Shown in pieces: positions 20,657 to 31,819 of a stretch of 64,000 bases of DNA. The position numbers and the translations under genes are program-made. The DNA lies in NCBI RefSeq assembly GCF_003226325.1, contig NZ_PDOD01000002.1, forward strand, positions 248,001 through 312,000, read 5' to 3'. The notes below the pieces were generated by a model. That model worked only from the letters and a program-made list of their open reading frames with translations. It made no database searches and had not been told where the DNA came from. This stretch comes from Salipaludibacillus keqinensis. GTDB taxonomy: Bacteria > Bacillota > Bacilli > Bacillales > Salisediminibacteriaceae. The first letter of the stretch is position 1. Each line of letters starts with the position of its first letter.

Positions 20657-21743
20657 AGGTTTTCCCTCCTGTTTGCGCATTGCTTTTAACTATTTGTTTG
20701 AATTCTTTAAATAACCCTTTCGCATCTTCAGGTCCAGGGGACGCTTCTGGGTGATACTGGACGCTAAAGGCTGGATATTCTTTATGACTGACGCCTTCCA
20801 CAGATTGATCATTCACATTGATGTGCGTGAGTTCTAAATTTGTGCCTTCTAATGAATGAAGGTCTACCGTGTATCCATGATTTTGTGAAGTAATGGCAAT
20901 TTGTCCTGTTCTCAGATCCTTTACCGGATGATTACTACCGCGGTGACCGAATTTCATTCTTACCGTTTTTGCGCCACATGCTAATGAAAGAAGCTGGTGA
21001 CCTAAACAAATTCCGAAAATAGGCGTCTTTCCAAGTAATCCCTTTACCGTCTCAATCGCTTGAGGGATATCCATCGGGTCTCCTGGTCCATTGCTTAATA
21101 CGACTCCATCAGGTTGAAGATCAATAATGTCTTGTGCCGTCATAGAGTATGGAACGACGAGGACTTCATAGCCTTCAGATACCAGGTCTTTCACAATTCC
21201 TTTTTTCACTCCGTAATCGACTAAAACAATACGCTCTTTGTTTCCAGGGTTCATGTATCGATTCTTAGTAGATACTCGGGAAACTTGGTCAGAAGGAAAT
21301 CGTGTCGCTTGTAACTCTTCAACAATTGCTTGGATATCTACATCCATCGTGCAAATTTTCCCTCTAAGAGTACCTGTGTTACGAATCATCCGTGTCAGCT
21401 TTCTCGTATCAATCCCTTGTATCCCAGGGATGTCTTCTTTTTTAAGCCATTCATCAATAGAGAGCTGGGAGCGAAAGTGACTTGGATACTCTGCCGCTTC
21501 CCTTACAATCAACCCGTGTATACTTGGGTCCACACTCTCAAAATCATCCCGATTCACTCCGTAGTTTCCGATTAGAGGGTAGGTCATCGTTACAATTTGA
21601 CCGCAGTAAGATGGGTCAGAAAGGATCTCTTGGTACCCTGTCATCCCTGTATTAAAAACCACCTCGCCTGTACTTTCTCGTTCACTGCCAATGGCTTGTC
21701 CGATCAGTTGCTCTCCGTTTTCTAAAATAAGTTGTCGTTTCAT
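20649..21743 (-). CDS. carA: Carbamoyl-phosphate synthase small subunit, pyrimidine-specific
   Basis: A 364-residue glutamine amidotransferase (also called pyrAA). The class I amidotransferase triad is visible: the Cys in [10 protein letters not shown] and His and Glu in [10 protein letters not shown]. It begins [15 protein letters not shown] at 21743, with GAGGAGG upstream; the frame is open for 22 more codons into pyrC but those are not in the family. It feeds ammonia to CarB. Confidence 0.96.
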   Translation of the reverse strand: MKRQLILENGEQLIGQAIGSERESTGEVVFNTGMTGYQEILSDPSYCGQIVTMTYPLIGNYGVNRDDFESVDPSIHGLIVREAAEYPSHFRSQLSIDEWLKKEDIPGIQGIDTRKLTRMIRNTGTLRGKICTMDVDIQAIVEELQATRFPSDQVSRVSTKNRYMNPGNKERIVLVDYGVKKGIVKDLVSEGYEVLVVPYSMTAQDIIDLQPDGVVLSNGPGDPMDIPQAIETVKGLLGKTPIFGICLGHQLLSLACGAKTVRMKFGHRGSNHPVKDLRTGQIAITSQNHGYTVDLHSLEGTNLELTHINVNDQSVEGVSHKEYPAFSVQYHPEASPGPEDAKGLFKEFKQIVKSNAQTGGKTYA

Positions 21744-23044
21744 TTCGCTTCCTCCTCTGCGTTTTCCTGCCATGCGATGTTTCCTTGGTAAACGGTCATT
21801 GTCGGCCAAGCTTGAAGGGATGAACCACCGAACGGTGTATTCTTTCCTTTTGAATAAAAAGTGTTTGGATCGACATTCATCTGTTTCGTTCGGTCTATGA
21901 TCGTGAAATCGGCAAGACCACCTTTTTCAAGCTTTCCATACGGTAAACGAAAAGCTTCTGCAGGTTTCTCTGTTAACCAGTCGATTAGCTGTTTTTCCGT
22001 CATGACACCCTCTTTTACTAGGTGAGTGTAAAGAAGTGGGTAGGCAATTTCCAAACCGACTATGCCAAATGGCGCCTCCACCATAGGCAACTGCTTCTCC
22101 TCTAGTGTGTGAGGGGCATGGTCAGTAGCAATGAAATCTAACGTTCCATCTAACAGGCCTTCTATTAATGCTTGACGGTCGTCTTCCCCTCTAAGAGGAG
22201 GGTTCATCTTATAGTTGGCATCGTCCCCTGGAATGTTGTCCTCGGATAGAATTAAATGGTGAGGAGTCACCTCTGCTGTTACATGGATACCTGCTCTTTT
22301 AGCGTCGCGAATGACTCGGACCGATTCCTTCGTACTTACATGACAAACATGATAATGAGCGCCTGTGGCTTCAGCTAGAAGTACATCTCTGGCAATATGA
22401 ACCGATTCGGTTACAGAGAGAATGCCTGGAATATTTGTTTTTTCCGAAAACGCTCCTTTATGTACCGCTCCCCCATATAACAATGAATTGTCTTCACAAT
22501 GAGCGACGACGGGCTTTCCTGTTTTCGCAGCTTGTTGCATCGCTTCGTACATTTTTCCCGCTTCCTGAACTCCCACGCCGTCATCTGTGAAAGCAAAGGC
22601 GCCGTGATCGGCTAGCTGTTTCATATCTGTGATCGTTTGACCTAATTGTCGTTCTGTAATCGCTGCATAAGGAAGGACACGAACCGATCCTTTTTCTTCC
22701 ATTCGCTGACGAATCATCTCGAAATTCTCCAAACGATCGGGAACAGGTCTTGTATTTGGCATCGCTGCGATGGTCGTAAATCCACCTCGTGCGGCTGCTA
22801 ACGTTCCCGTTTGAATCGTTTCTTTCTTCTCTCCGCCCGGCTCGCGAAGGTGAACATGTAAATCGACCATTCCTGGGATGAGTAACTGCTCTTTCACATC
22901 AATCACTTTATCAACGGCTTCTTCGTTTATGGGCGTAGAAGAGATCTCTACTACTGTTCCCTTCACTGAATCAACGAGTAGGTGTTGCACCTCTAAAGCA
23001 TGATCTTGATTGTACATCGAAGCATTTTTATATAACGTCATCAT
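21740..23044 (-). CDS. pyrC: Dihydroorotase
   Basis: A 434-residue class I dihydroorotase of the amidohydrolase fold. Metal ligands lie in [21 protein letters not shown] and [10 protein letters not shown]. It closes carbamoyl aspartate to dihydroorotate. Two adjacent ATG codons start the frame, with GGGGG upstream; the first is used here. It overlaps pyrB by 17 bases and carA by 4 bases. Confidence 0.96.
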   Translation of the reverse strand: MMTLYKNASMYNQDHALEVQHLLVDSVKGTVVEISSTPINEEAVDKVIDVKEQLLIPGMVDLHVHLREPGGEKKETIQTGTLAAARGGFTTIAAMPNTRPVPDRLENFEMIRQRMEEKGSVRVLPYAAITERQLGQTITDMKQLADHGAFAFTDDGVGVQEAGKMYEAMQQAAKTGKPVVAHCEDNSLLYGGAVHKGAFSEKTNIPGILSVTESVHIARDVLLAEATGAHYHVCHVSTKESVRVIRDAKRAGIHVTAEVTPHHLILSEDNIPGDDANYKMNPPLRGEDDRQALIEGLLDGTLDFIATDHAPHTLEEKQLPMVEAPFGIVGLEIAYPLLYTHLVKEGVMTEKQLIDWLTEKPAEAFRLPYGKLEKGGLADFTIIDRTKQMNVDPNTFYSKGKNTPFGGSSLQAWPTMTVYQGNIAWQENAEEEAK

Positions 23045-23936
23045 ATCGTTTTTCCCCCTTGAGATTTAATACGTGTGCTAATACTGCTTTCCTTACGTGC
23101 ACGCCATTTTTCATTTGTTTAAAAATTCTAGAACGAGCACACTCAACGAGTTCATCAGCGATTTCTACATCTCTATTGATCGGAGCCGGGTGCATGATAA
23201 TACTGTGTTTTTTCATCTGTTTTTCTCTCGCTACTGTTAACCCGTATTGTTTATGGTACGTTTCTTTCGTATATCCCCCTTGGCCGTCATGTCTTTCATT
23301 TTGTATTCTTAGAAGCATAAGGACATCTGCTTGTTCTACCGCTTCATCCATCGTTAAGTATTGATCTTCTTTCAAATCAGGATCCATCCATTCTAAAGGG
23401 CCAGAGTAGGAAACTTTCGCTCCTAATTTTTCGAGGATTTGTCCATTCGTATGAGCCACTCGACTATGACGAATATCTCCGCATATGACCACATGGAGAG
23501 ATTCGAACCGTTGAAACTCTTGTTTAATCGTTAATAAATCTAATAAAGATTGCGTTGGATGATCCCCTGCTCCGTCGCCTGCATTGATCACCGGAATCGT
23601 TAACCCATCTAATTGTTGAAAGTATTTCTTTTCCGGGTGTCTAATGATAAGAGCTTGGCAACCGAGTGCTTCCATCGTCTTTGCGGTATCGTAAAGAGAT
23701 TCCCCTTTTTGCACACTGGAATGAGACACGTCAAAGGAAATAATGTCGATCCCTAATTGTTTTTCCGCCATTTCAAAACTGCATTTCGTTCTCGTGCTCG
23801 GCTCATAAAACATATTCGCCACAATCGGCTGCTCTGTTTTTTTCCAGTAGGAACTTTTCGCGTCCTTGTCTGCTTTCGTAAGCAACGTTTGAAGTTCAGG
23901 GAGTGTTAAATCGTTCAATGTTCGCAGTTGTCTCAT
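23028..23936 (-). CDS. pyrB: Aspartate carbamoyltransferase catalytic subunit
   Basis: A 302-residue enzyme making carbamoyl aspartate. The carbamoyl-phosphate motif [12 protein letters not shown] and [11 protein letters not shown] are present. There is no regulatory PyrI subunit, as usual in Bacillus. It is preceded by a PyrR-controlled attenuator, so UMP controls its transcription. Confidence 0.96.
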   Translation of the reverse strand: MRQLRTLNDLTLPELQTLLTKADKDAKSSYWKKTEQPIVANMFYEPSTRTKCSFEMAEKQLGIDIISFDVSHSSVQKGESLYDTAKTMEALGCQALIIRHPEKKYFQQLDGLTIPVINAGDGAGDHPTQSLLDLLTIKQEFQRFESLHVVICGDIRHSRVAHTNGQILEKLGAKVSYSGPLEWMDPDLKEDQYLTMDEAVEQADVLMLLRIQNERHDGQGGYTKETYHKQYGLTVAREKQMKKHSIIMHPAPINRDVEIADELVECARSRIFKQMKNGVHVRKAVLAHVLNLKGEKRYDDVI

Positions 23937-23983
23937 ACAATCCTCTCCTTCTTTTTAGTAGAAGACTCGGGGCAATTTATGTG

Positions 23984-24088
23984 CAAAAAGGCACCCTTGT
24001 CTATACAAGGGTGCCCGAAAGGAGTATACTTCTCTCCTCTACGAAAGCCACCCTTTGAAGTCTCTCTGTACTTCGTTAAAGGATGATA
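23984..24088 (-). promoter_or_regulatory. PyrR-controlled attenuator upstream of pyrB
   Basis: Minus strand: the PyrR-binding loop appears as AGTACAGAGAGACT (24059-24072), a slightly divergent form of the ARUCCNGNGAGGYU consensus. Downstream is a strong terminator, GGCACCCTTGT and CAAGGGTGCC, followed by TTTTTGC (23984-24015). UMP-bound PyrR would stabilise the anti-antiterminator and stop transcription before pyrB. Confidence 0.85.
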
Positions 24089-25408
24089 CTATGCTACGTC
24101 TTCATCTTTCTTATCTGAACTCATATCGTGGAACATTTCATCGCTTGACTTTACTCGGTCTCTGCCAGGTAAAATCAAGTTTAAGAAGATCCCGATGATA
24201 GTAGCTAACGCCATTCCTGCAATTTCAATCGTATCCGTTACTTCAATGATCGCTCCACCAATCCCTACAACGAGAATGACTGAAGCAATAATTAGATTCC
24301 GCTTCTTTCCGATGTCTACTTGATTATCAATAAGCATTCTCAAACCATTCGAAGCGATAATCCCGAATAACAAGATGGAAACGCCCCCCATGACAGCTGT
24401 TGGAATGGTTGTAATAAGAGCTGAAACCTTCCCGATAAAACCGAAGAAGATCGCAAAGACCGCCGCTCCCCCGATGACAAATACGCTGAAGACTCTTGTT
24501 AGGGCCACAACGCCAATATTCTCGCCATACGTGGTATTTGGAGGACCACCTAGAAATGAACTAATCACAGTCGCCAAACCATCTCCGAAAAGGGACCGAT
24601 GAAGCCCTGGTTTCTTAATGAAATTTCTTTCAGCAACTTTACTTAATACCATTTGGTCACCGATATGTTCTGACAAAGTAACGAATGCAATCGGGACCAT
24701 GATGAAGATAATTTCCCATGAAAAACTAGGTGAATACGTCACAAAAGGCACAAGAAATTCTGGAGCTTGGATCCAGTTTGCTTCCCGAACAGCTGAAAAA
24801 TCTACGAGACCTTGAAAAGCAGCGAAACTATATCCACCGACGATTCCGATCAAAATCGGTACAAGTCCAAAGAACCCTCGGAAGAAAATCGACGCGATAA
24901 TCGTTAACACTAATGTAAACATGGCTACTGAAAAATGAAGTCCGCTATATGCCTCTGTCGCTGGATCATTCATAGCCATATCAATCGCCACTCCAGCTAG
25001 TCCAAGACCTATGACCATAATGACCGGTCCTACCACAATCGGTGGTAATAATCTTATGAGCCACTGAACGCCCGTCGCACGAATAATGATTGCTACAATA
25101 CCGTAGACTAGACCTGCAAAGAAGCTTCCGATCATGGCACCTTCTGGTCCGCCTATGGAGATGGCGGCGATAATCGGCATAATAAACGCGAACGATGAAC
25201 CTAAGTAGGCGGGAATCTTTCCTTTCGTTACGACGATGTAAGCTAACGTTCCCAACCCGCTTGAAACAAGGGCGACAGCAGGGCTTAAACCCGTTAGCAA
25301 TGGGACTAATATGGTTGCACCAAACATGGCAAACAAATGCTGAATACTTAATACGATCCATTTATCTAATCTTGGTCTCTCTTCAATTTGTATCGTTTCC
25401 TGGCTCAT
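24089..25408 (-). CDS. pyrP: Uracil permease
   Basis: A 439-residue membrane protein of the nucleobase-cation symporter 2 family, with about 12-14 hydrophobic segments and family residues in GLGTLAYIVVTKGKIPAYLG and SFLGGPPNTTYGENIG. It imports uracil. The N-terminus (ERPRLDKWIVLSIQHLFAMFG) is typical of Bacillus PyrP. It lies between two PyrR attenuators in the pyr operon. Confidence 0.95.
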   Translation of the reverse strand: MSQETIQIEERPRLDKWIVLSIQHLFAMFGATILVPLLTGLSPAVALVSSGLGTLAYIVVTKGKIPAYLGSSFAFIMPIIAAISIGGPEGAMIGSFFAGLVYGIVAIIIRATGVQWLIRLLPPIVVGPVIMVIGLGLAGVAIDMAMNDPATEAYSGLHFSVAMFTLVLTIIASIFFRGFFGLVPILIGIVGGYSFAAFQGLVDFSAVREANWIQAPEFLVPFVTYSPSFSWEIIFIMVPIAFVTLSEHIGDQMVLSKVAERNFIKKPGLHRSLFGDGLATVISSFLGGPPNTTYGENIGVVALTRVFSVFVIGGAAVFAIFFGFIGKVSALITTIPTAVMGGVSILLFGIIASNGLRMLIDNQVDIGKKRNLIIASVILVVGIGGAIIEVTDTIEIAGMALATIIGIFLNLILPGRDRVKSSDEMFHDMSSDKKDEDVA

Positions 25409-25444
25409 GACTTATTCCTCCTTAAATAATTCCGTGATTCTATA

Positions 25445-25561
25445 CAAAAAACCTCTTTCCAGGCGAAAGAGGTTATTCGTCCCTCTATGGCAAAGTACAC
25501 AAATCGGCACTCCGAACATAAAGAGGAGGAATATACCCCTTTTCAGCCTCTCAGGACTGGG
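25445..25561 (-). promoter_or_regulatory. PyrR-controlled attenuator between pyrR and pyrP
   Basis: Minus strand: PyrR site AGTCCTGAGAGGCT (25545-25558) matches the consensus. Terminator AACCTCTTTC and GAAAGAGGTT followed by TTTTTTG (25445-25474). Confidence 0.9.
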
Positions 25562-26164
<603 letters not shown>

Positions 26165-26172
26165 TTATGTTT

Positions 26173-26323
26173 GCAATAAAAAACCCTCCCGCAGTAGAAG
26201 CGAGAGGGTGATGAGATAGATTCAATAACCATCCTAAAGAATATAGAGATATTCTCTAACATGTCGTCTATTTACCTTCTCAGCCTCTCTGGACTGCAGT
26301 TAAAGGAAACTGTTAAGTTGTCT
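26173..26323 (-). promoter_or_regulatory. PyrR-controlled attenuator in the pyr operon leader
   Basis: Minus strand: PyrR site AGTCCAGAGAGGCT (26282-26295), an exact consensus match. The terminator pairs ACCCTCTCGC with GCGGGAGGGT, then TTTTTTATT (26173-26210). This is the first of three PyrR attenuators. Confidence 0.9.
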
Positions 26324-26329
26324 TCAGTT

Positions 26330-26358
26330 ATTATTTCATGCAATAGGTAGCAAGTCAA
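26330..26358 (-). promoter_or_regulatory. Promoter of the pyr operon
   Basis: Minus strand: -35 TTGACT (26353-26358), a 17-base spacer, -10 AATAAT (26330-26335). It starts 4 bases beyond the rluD stop codon and about 35 bases before the first PyrR site, which is the right position. Confidence 0.6.
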
Positions 26359-26361
26359 TAG

Positions 26362-27273
26362 TTAAATCTGTTTGACAGCTTTCAAACATGCTTTTAAATC
26401 TTCTGGGAGTGGCGCTCTGAAAATCATCTCTTCACCGGTCCGGGGATGAACAAATCCAAGGAGCTCTGCATGCAAAGCTTGACCTACGATTGGAAAGTCG
26501 TGCTTCTTTCTTGGACCGTACTTAGGGTCTCCTACAATGGGAAACCCGATATACTTCATGTGAGCACGAATTTGATGTGTTCTCCCTGTTTCAAGTTCAC
26601 AAGCTACATGGGTGTGACGCTCAAATCTTTCAATCACTTGAAAATGAGTGACAGCATCTCTTGAGTGATGTTCTGTTACGGTCATTTTCTGGCGGTCTTC
26701 AGGATCTCGTCCTATTGGAGCATCGATCGTTCCTTTATCGTGAGGAATGACACCAGATACCAATGCTTCGTAACGGCGCTTTGTGGATTTATTTTTTAAT
26801 TGGTCGACGAGCGATTCGTGGGCCTTGTCATTTTTAGCGACCATAATGAGACCTGACGTGTCCTTATCAATCCGGTGGACGATTCCTGGTCGTACGACGC
26901 CATTAATGCCTGACAGATCGTCACAATGAGCCATTAAACCATTCACAAGCGTTCCAGACGGATGTCCAGGGGCGGGGTGAACGACCATTCCTCTAGGTTT
27001 GTTTACGACAAGGACATCTTTGTCTTCATAAACAACATCTAGATTCAGATCCTCTGCTTCTACTTCTAACTCTTGCACTTCCGGTTCTTCAATAACCACT
27101 TCATCGTCTAGGCGAATCTTGTAATTGCTTTTAGTCTCGACGCCATTTACTTTCACGTGACCATCTTGAATCCATTGTTGCACGTGACTTCTTGACCAAT
27201 CTTCGGACTGCTCCGTAATCCATTTATCAATGCGTTTACCTTTTTCTTCTGATACAAACTTATGTGATTTCAT
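26362..27273 (-). CDS. RluD-family pseudouridine synthase (YlyB)
   Basis: A 303-residue enzyme with an N-terminal S4 RNA-binding domain (about residues 12-75) and a catalytic domain bearing the Asp in HRIDKDTSGLIMVAK. It probably modifies uridines in 23S rRNA. It follows lspA by 2 bases and precedes the pyr operon, the same order as lspA-ylyB-pyrR in B. subtilis. Which uridines it modifies cannot be read from sequence. Confidence 0.92.
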   Translation of the reverse strand: MKSHKFVSEEKGKRIDKWITEQSEDWSRSHVQQWIQDGHVKVNGVETKSNYKIRLDDEVVIEEPEVQELEVEAEDLNLDVVYEDKDVLVVNKPRGMVVHPAPGHPSGTLVNGLMAHCDDLSGINGVVRPGIVHRIDKDTSGLIMVAKNDKAHESLVDQLKNKSTKRRYEALVSGVIPHDKGTIDAPIGRDPEDRQKMTVTEHHSRDAVTHFQVIERFERHTHVACELETGRTHQIRAHMKYIGFPIVGDPKYGPRKKHDFPIVGQALHAELLGFVHPRTGEEMIFRAPLPEDLKACLKAVKQI

Positions 27274-27275
27274 TT

Positions 27276-27737
27276 TTATGACTTCCCTTGCTTTTTTTCT
27301 TCTTTAAATACGTGAATCATTAACATAATTACCCCTACAACTAATGCTGAATCAGCCACATTGAAAATGGGAAAGTTGTAAGCAAAAATATAGACGTCGA
27401 TAAAATCAACAACGGCCCCTTCAAGTATACGATCGATGAAATTTCCGATCGCTCCTCCTAATACAAGCCCTAGAGAAACGCCAAACCAAGGTTCGCCCTT
27501 TGTATATTTCTGAATGTAATAAGTCACCACACCGATGACCACGACCGTAGCGATAAAAAACAACCATAGTTGTCCTTGTAAAATACCAAATGCAGCTCCG
27601 GCATTTCGATGTGAAGTTAAATACAATACATTTTCAATGAGTGGAATACTTTCTCGTAATTCCATATATTCAACGACAAGCCATTTAGTAAATTGATCTA
27701 AAATGATGACTGCAACAGCAATGAAATAATAAACCAA
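27276..27737 (-). CDS. lspA: Lipoprotein signal peptidase II
   Basis: A 153-residue integral membrane aspartyl protease with four transmembrane segments. It removes the signal peptide from prolipoproteins. The catalytic aspartates lie in GNFIDRI and FNVADSALVVG. I place the start at the TTG at 27737 (MVYYFIAVAVIILDQFTKWL), preceded by GGGGG; this matches the family length of about 154. An ATG in frame at 27800 lies upstream of the expected transcription start and is unlikely. Co-transcribed with rluD. Confidence 0.93.
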   Translation of the reverse strand: MVYYFIAVAVIILDQFTKWLVVEYMELRESIPLIENVLYLTSHRNAGAAFGILQGQLWLFFIATVVVIGVVTYYIQKYTKGEPWFGVSLGLVLGGAIGNFIDRILEGAVVDFIDVYIFAYNFPIFNVADSALVVGVIMLMIHVFKEEKKQGKS

Positions 27738-27778
27738 AACTTCTTTCCCCCATTCCACCTGTTTATGTACCCTTATGC

Positions 27779-27807
27779 ATTTTAGCACAATGGAGGTCAT
27801 CAGACAA
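27779..27807 (-). promoter_or_regulatory. Extended -10 promoter of lspA-rluD
   Basis: Minus strand: -35 TTGTCT (27802-27807), a 17-base spacer, TGC then -10 TAAAAT (27779-27784). Transcription should start near 27772, downstream of the ATG at 27800, supporting the TTG start at 27737. Confidence 0.7.
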
Positions 27808-27981
27808 TTGAAAATACCAGTATCTTCTTTATCATGTGCTTGCTTCCGGAGGACCTCAGAACAAAATATCTTCTTTCAATTGCTTGGTTAGTCATTTTTG
27901 TTACGAGCTTGATTTTTTATTAAAATGACAAAAGTCCTTTTTTAAGAGGGGGTCAGTCATCATGAGGTTCGCTTGAAAGTA

Positions 27982-28083
27982 GCTAACTTGCGAATTTCAC
28001 TACGTTTACGGTTTGATCATTGTCTCAACGTCGCCAACTCGGGAGTTTAGCTACGTTTGCGGCTTGGTAATTCCTTCGTGAAC
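27982..28083. repeat. Two-copy 51-bp repeat related to the block at 3975
   Basis: GCTAACTTGCGA at 27982 and GCCAACTCGGGA at 28033 begin two units exactly 51 bases apart; TACGTTTACGG and TACGTTTGCGG are also 51 apart. On the minus strand the unit reads GTTGGCGACGTT at its head, the same motif as in the 3975-4186 block. The copies are more diverged. The rest of 27808-28120 holds no gene I can support. Confidence 0.65.
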
Positions 28084-28120
28084 AGATCACCTCAATCGAA
28101 CCTCTTCATTCTTGTCTTAT

Positions 28121-28699
28121 TTATTCTTCTTGTCTTTCCTCAATATAATGTTCATACTGTTTATTTCTGTGAAATGTGACACGATCCGAGCCTTCAAACC
28201 CATTCATTCCTGTAGACAAAAACCCTTCCAACTCTTCTGTGTACCCTGTAGATTCATCATCTGGAGACGTATCTTCATCCATGTAATTACTGTAATAGCC
28301 CTGTCCCATTTCATTCATAGCTGCTTCTTCGACGGGGCGATCATTTGGCACACTCCTCGTCCTCTCTTCTTCTAGCACAACGGTCGTCGCTGTTGGTTGC
28401 GCAATTAGTCGTTCATAAGGAATGGATTGTCCTGTCTTTTCACAGATGCCATACGTTCCTTTTTCCATTTTATTTAAGGCGATCTCTATTTCTTGCAGGT
28501 GTTTCTCCCACTGTTTACGAATAGCCATATCTTTTTCTCGATCATATAATTCTGTCGCTTCATCGGCTGGATGATTATCAACGTGAGAAAGCTCACCAGG
28601 GTCATTCATTTTATCAGACGTATACGTCGCCTCTTGCTCGATTTGTTTTAAAATATCTTGTTTATCTTTTTCTAATTGTTTTTTCAAATCTTCATACAT
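28121..28699 (-). CDS. TraR/DksA-family protein (YteA/YlyA type)
   Basis: A 192-residue protein. The N-terminal half is a helical coiled coil (MYEDLKKQLEKDKQDILKQ onward), followed by a DksA-like C4 zinc-finger region with GTYGICEKTGQSIPYERL. Only one of the usual four cysteines remains, as is common in YteA-like proteins. The C-terminal 70 residues are acidic and low-complexity. Members are thought to bind RNA polymerase; B. subtilis ylyA at this position is linked to late sporulation and spore outgrowth. The ATG at 28699 is preferred, with AAGGGAG 8 bases upstream. Confidence 0.85.
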   Translation of the reverse strand: MYEDLKKQLEKDKQDILKQIEQEATYTSDKMNDPGELSHVDNHPADEATELYDREKDMAIRKQWEKHLQEIEIALNKMEKGTYGICEKTGQSIPYERLIAQPTATTVVLEEERTRSVPNDRPVEEAAMNEMGQGYYSNYMDEDTSPDDESTGYTEELEGFLSTGMNGFEGSDRVTFHRNKQYEHYIEERQEE

Positions 28700-28789
28700 G
28701 TTCATAACTCCCTTCAAATATGGTCTCTCTTGTATCGTGCCAACAATGATCTTTTTCCATACGTCTGAAAGAGAGTCCACACTAACTAC

Positions 28790-28997
28790 AGCTGACCCAA
28801 AACCGGATACAGAACGGTCTATGGACTACAGAGCATTTCAAACCGGCTACAGCGCCATCCAAACTGGATACAGCCCACCTCAAACCGAATACAAAACGGT
28901 CTAGGACTACAGCACCTCTCAAACCGGCTACAGCACCATCCAAACTGGATACAGCTCACCTCAAACCGAATACAAAACCATCCAAACTGACTACAAC
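28790..28997. repeat. 21-bp modular repeat, 81-bp higher-order period
   Basis: Modules such as CTACAGNNCCATCCAAACYGG follow one another every 21 bases; every fourth module is 18 bases, giving an 81-base higher-order period (CTACAG at 28826 and 28907). The same module family forms the block at 59539-59861. The block lies between the ileS terminator and the ylyA start. One plus-strand frame is open through it and reads repeated QTGY, but the odd-length module breaks the frame. Confidence 0.85.
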
Positions 28998-29002
28998 CAA
29001 AG

Positions 29003-29034
29003 CAAAAAAAAGATGCCTGATCAAACAGGCACCT
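29003..29034 (-). terminator. Terminator after ileS
   Basis: Minus strand: GGTGCCTG pairs with CAGGCATC (one mismatch), followed by TTTTTTTTG. It lies 13 bases after the stop codon. Confidence 0.85.
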
Positions 29035-29046
29035 TTCAATATATCC

Positions 29047-31812
29047 TTAGTTAGCGTAATGATTCACGACCGTATCCGTACAATCTGGACATAGACCTGG
29101 GTGTTCTGAATCTGATCCTAATTCAGTTGAAACGACCCAACAACGTTCACAAGTTTCCCCTTCAGCACGGTGAATAGCCACTGTTAAATCTTCATATGCT
29201 TTTGCTTCTTGAGAAGCTTCTGCTCGACTTCCAGCAACAGTCGCACCAGAGGTAATGAACAACTTCTTCAAGTCCTCAATTGATTCTAGTAGCTCTCGAT
29301 CTTTACCATCTGCATAAACAGTGACATGAGCGTGGAGAGTTTTCTTGATTCCTTGATCGTTCCTGGCATCTTCTAATGCTTTTAATACATCATCTCGTAG
29401 AACCATGAAACGATCCCATTTTTGACAAAGAGTTGTTACATCGCCAAATGTTTTCACTTCAGGCATATCTGTTAGTTGTACACTATCTTCTTGCACCGCT
29501 GGAATGTGTTTCCACACTTCATCCGCTGTGTGAGAAAGAATAGGTGAAACTAACGTCACAAGATTCTTAAGTGTTTCATACATGACCGTTTGAATCCGAC
29601 GTCGATCGATGTGATCAGCGTGTTTGATGTATAGCGTGTCTTTCGCGATATCCATATAAAAAGAACTTAATTCAATCGTACAGAAATTATGGACTTTGTT
29701 ATAGACAGCAGCAAATTGGTACTCTTCGTACCCTTTTTTCACATCACGTACTAGATCATTCAGCTTTACCAGCATGTATTGGTCAACTTCTGAAAGATTA
29801 TCATAAGAAACAGCATGAACGTTAGGGTCGAAGTCATGCAAATTCCCGAGAAGGAAACGGAACGTGTTGCGAATCTTACGGTACACTTCGGCCACTTGCT
29901 TCAGTATATCATCGGAAACTCTTACATCTGCTTGATAGTCTACAGAAGCTACCCATAATCGTAAAATGTCCGCTCCCAATTGTTTCATGACTTTATTTGG
30001 AATGACGACATTTCCGACTGATTTACTCATTTTCTTCCCTTTTCCATCTAGGGTAAATCCGTGACTGACTACGGCTTTGTAAGGTGCTTTACCTGTAACA
30101 GCTACAGATGTGGAAAGGGATGAATTAAACCATCCTCGGTATTGGTCAGACCCTTCAAGATAAACATCAGCAGGTCGAACAAGATCATCCCGTTCTTCTA
30201 ACACGGCTTGGTGAGAAGATCCAGAGTCAAACCATACGTCCATAATATCCGTTTCTTTTGTAAACGTGCCTTTCGGACTTTGCTCTGAAGTGAAGCCCTC
30301 TGGAAGAAGATCTTTCGTATCCCACTCGAACCAAATATTTGACCCGTGTTCGCGGAACAGCTTGGATACGTGGTTGATTGTTTCATCATTGATAATCGGT
30401 TGACCATCTTCTCCATAGAAAACAGGGATCGGAACGCCCCAAGCTCTTTGACGGGAAATACACCAGTCACCACGGTCACGGACCATGTTATAAAGTCTAG
30501 TTTCTCCCCACTTTGGTAGCCATTCTACTGCTTCAATTTCTCTTAGAAGATCTTCTCTGAAATCTTTAATGGATGCAAACCATTGCGCTGTCGCTCGGAA
30601 AATGACAGGTTTCTTTGTACGCCAATCATGAGGATACGAGTGAGTCATGAACGTCAATTTAACAAGCGCCCCTGCTTCCTCAAGCTTTTCGGTGATTGGT
30701 TTATTGGCAGCGTCGTAGAATTGTCCTTCAAACATCGGCGCTTCATCTGTAAATACCCCTTTGTCATCCACGGGACATAAAACATCTAGACCGTACTGTT
30801 GGCCGACAATGTAGTCATCTTCCCCGTGTCCAGGAGCAGTGTGTACGCAACCAGTACCTGCTTCAAGGGTGACATGGTCACCGAGAATTACAAGTGACTC
30901 TCTGTCATACAACGGATGTTTCGCTTTTGTATTCTCTAGTTCTGCACCTTTAAACGTTGAAACCACTTCATGACTTGCCCATTCGAATTCTTCCACTAAT
31001 TGATTGAGAAGTTCTTTTGCGACAATGTATTTTGTTCCTTCCACTTTCACGACTGCATACGTCAACTCAGGATGGAGGGCGATCGCCAAATTGGCAGGAA
31101 TCGTCCACGGTGTTGTTGTCCAGATGACAAATTTCTCGTCCCCTTCTAAAACACCTTTGCCGTCTGTTACATCAAATGCCACGTAAATAGATGGTGACCG
31201 CTTATCGTGATACTCAATTTCTGCCTCAGCTAAAGCAGATTCAGATGATGGCGACCAGTAGACCGGCTTTTTCCCTTTGTAAATGTAGCCTTTTTTAGCC
31301 ATATCCCCAAACACTTTAATTTGTTGAGCCTCATAGTCATGAGTCAAGGTCACATATGGGTTATCCCAATCTCCTCGAACACCTAGACGTTTAAATTGTT
31401 CTCGTTGGCTGTCGATTTGACCTAAAGCATATTCCTCACACTTTTGTCTGAATTCAGCAATCGATAATTTTTTTCGGTCTACTTTCCCTTTTTTCGTCAA
31501 GGCTGTTTCGATCGGCAGTCCGTGAGTATCCCACCCTGGAACATATGGGGCGTTAAATCCACTCATGGATTTATAACGAACAATGAAATCCTTTAGGATT
31601 TTATTGAGAGCGTGACCCATGTGAATATCGCCGTTGGCATATGGAGGTCCATCATGCAAGATAAATAATGGGCGATCTTTTGTTCGTTCTTGCACCTTTT
31701 CATAAATCTTCATGTCTTCCCATTGCGTTTGCATGTCAGGTTCGCGATTCGGAAGATTTCCTCGCATTGGAAACTCTGTTTTAGGCATTAATAACGTTTC
31801 TTTGTAATCCAT
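29047..31812 (-). CDS. ileS: Isoleucyl-tRNA synthetase
   Basis: A 921-residue class I synthetase, the same length as in B. subtilis. The HIGH motif is in [21 protein letters not shown] in [10 protein letters not shown], and the zinc cysteines at the C-terminus are CERCW and CPDC. The start at 31812 ([15 protein letters not shown]) has GGAGG upstream; the frame extends about 70 codons into the T-box leader, where it is not translated. Expression is controlled by the tRNA-Ile T-box. Confidence 0.97.
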   Translation of the reverse strand: MDYKETLLMPKTEFPMRGNLPNREPDMQTQWEDMKIYEKVQERTKDRPLFILHDGPPYANGDIHMGHALNKILKDFIVRYKSMSGFNAPYVPGWDTHGLPIETALTKKGKVDRKKLSIAEFRQKCEEYALGQIDSQREQFKRLGVRGDWDNPYVTLTHDYEAQQIKVFGDMAKKGYIYKGKKPVYWSPSSESALAEAEIEYHDKRSPSIYVAFDVTDGKGVLEGDEKFVIWTTTPWTIPANLAIALHPELTYAVVKVEGTKYIVAKELLNQLVEEFEWASHEVVSTFKGAELENTKAKHPLYDRESLVILGDHVTLEAGTGCVHTAPGHGEDDYIVGQQYGLDVLCPVDDKGVFTDEAPMFEGQFYDAANKPITEKLEEAGALVKLTFMTHSYPHDWRTKKPVIFRATAQWFASIKDFREDLLREIEAVEWLPKWGETRLYNMVRDRGDWCISRQRAWGVPIPVFYGEDGQPIINDETINHVSKLFREHGSNIWFEWDTKDLLPEGFTSEQSPKGTFTKETDIMDVWFDSGSSHQAVLEERDDLVRPADVYLEGSDQYRGWFNSSLSTSVAVTGKAPYKAVVSHGFTLDGKGKKMSKSVGNVVIPNKVMKQLGADILRLWVASVDYQADVRVSDDILKQVAEVYRKIRNTFRFLLGNLHDFDPNVHAVSYDNLSEVDQYMLVKLNDLVRDVKKGYEEYQFAAVYNKVHNFCTIELSSFYMDIAKDTLYIKHADHIDRRRIQTVMYETLKNLVTLVSPILSHTADEVWKHIPAVQEDSVQLTDMPEVKTFGDVTTLCQKWDRFMVLRDDVLKALEDARNDQGIKKTLHAHVTVYADGKDRELLESIEDLKKLFITSGATVAGSRAEASQEAKAYEDLTVAIHRAEGETCERCWVVSTELGSDSEHPGLCPDCTDTVVNHYAN

Positions 31813-31819
31813 TTTATTT

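Noticed and set aside
24981-25361. 126-codon minus-strand frame overlapping pyrP in another frame
   Set aside because: Shadow of the uracil permease gene; rich in Cys, His and Arg, as expected of an out-of-frame reading.
28698-28904. Plus-strand frame with QTGY repeats
   Set aside because: By-product of the 21-base modules; it starts inside the ylyA coding region on the other strand and has no translation signals.
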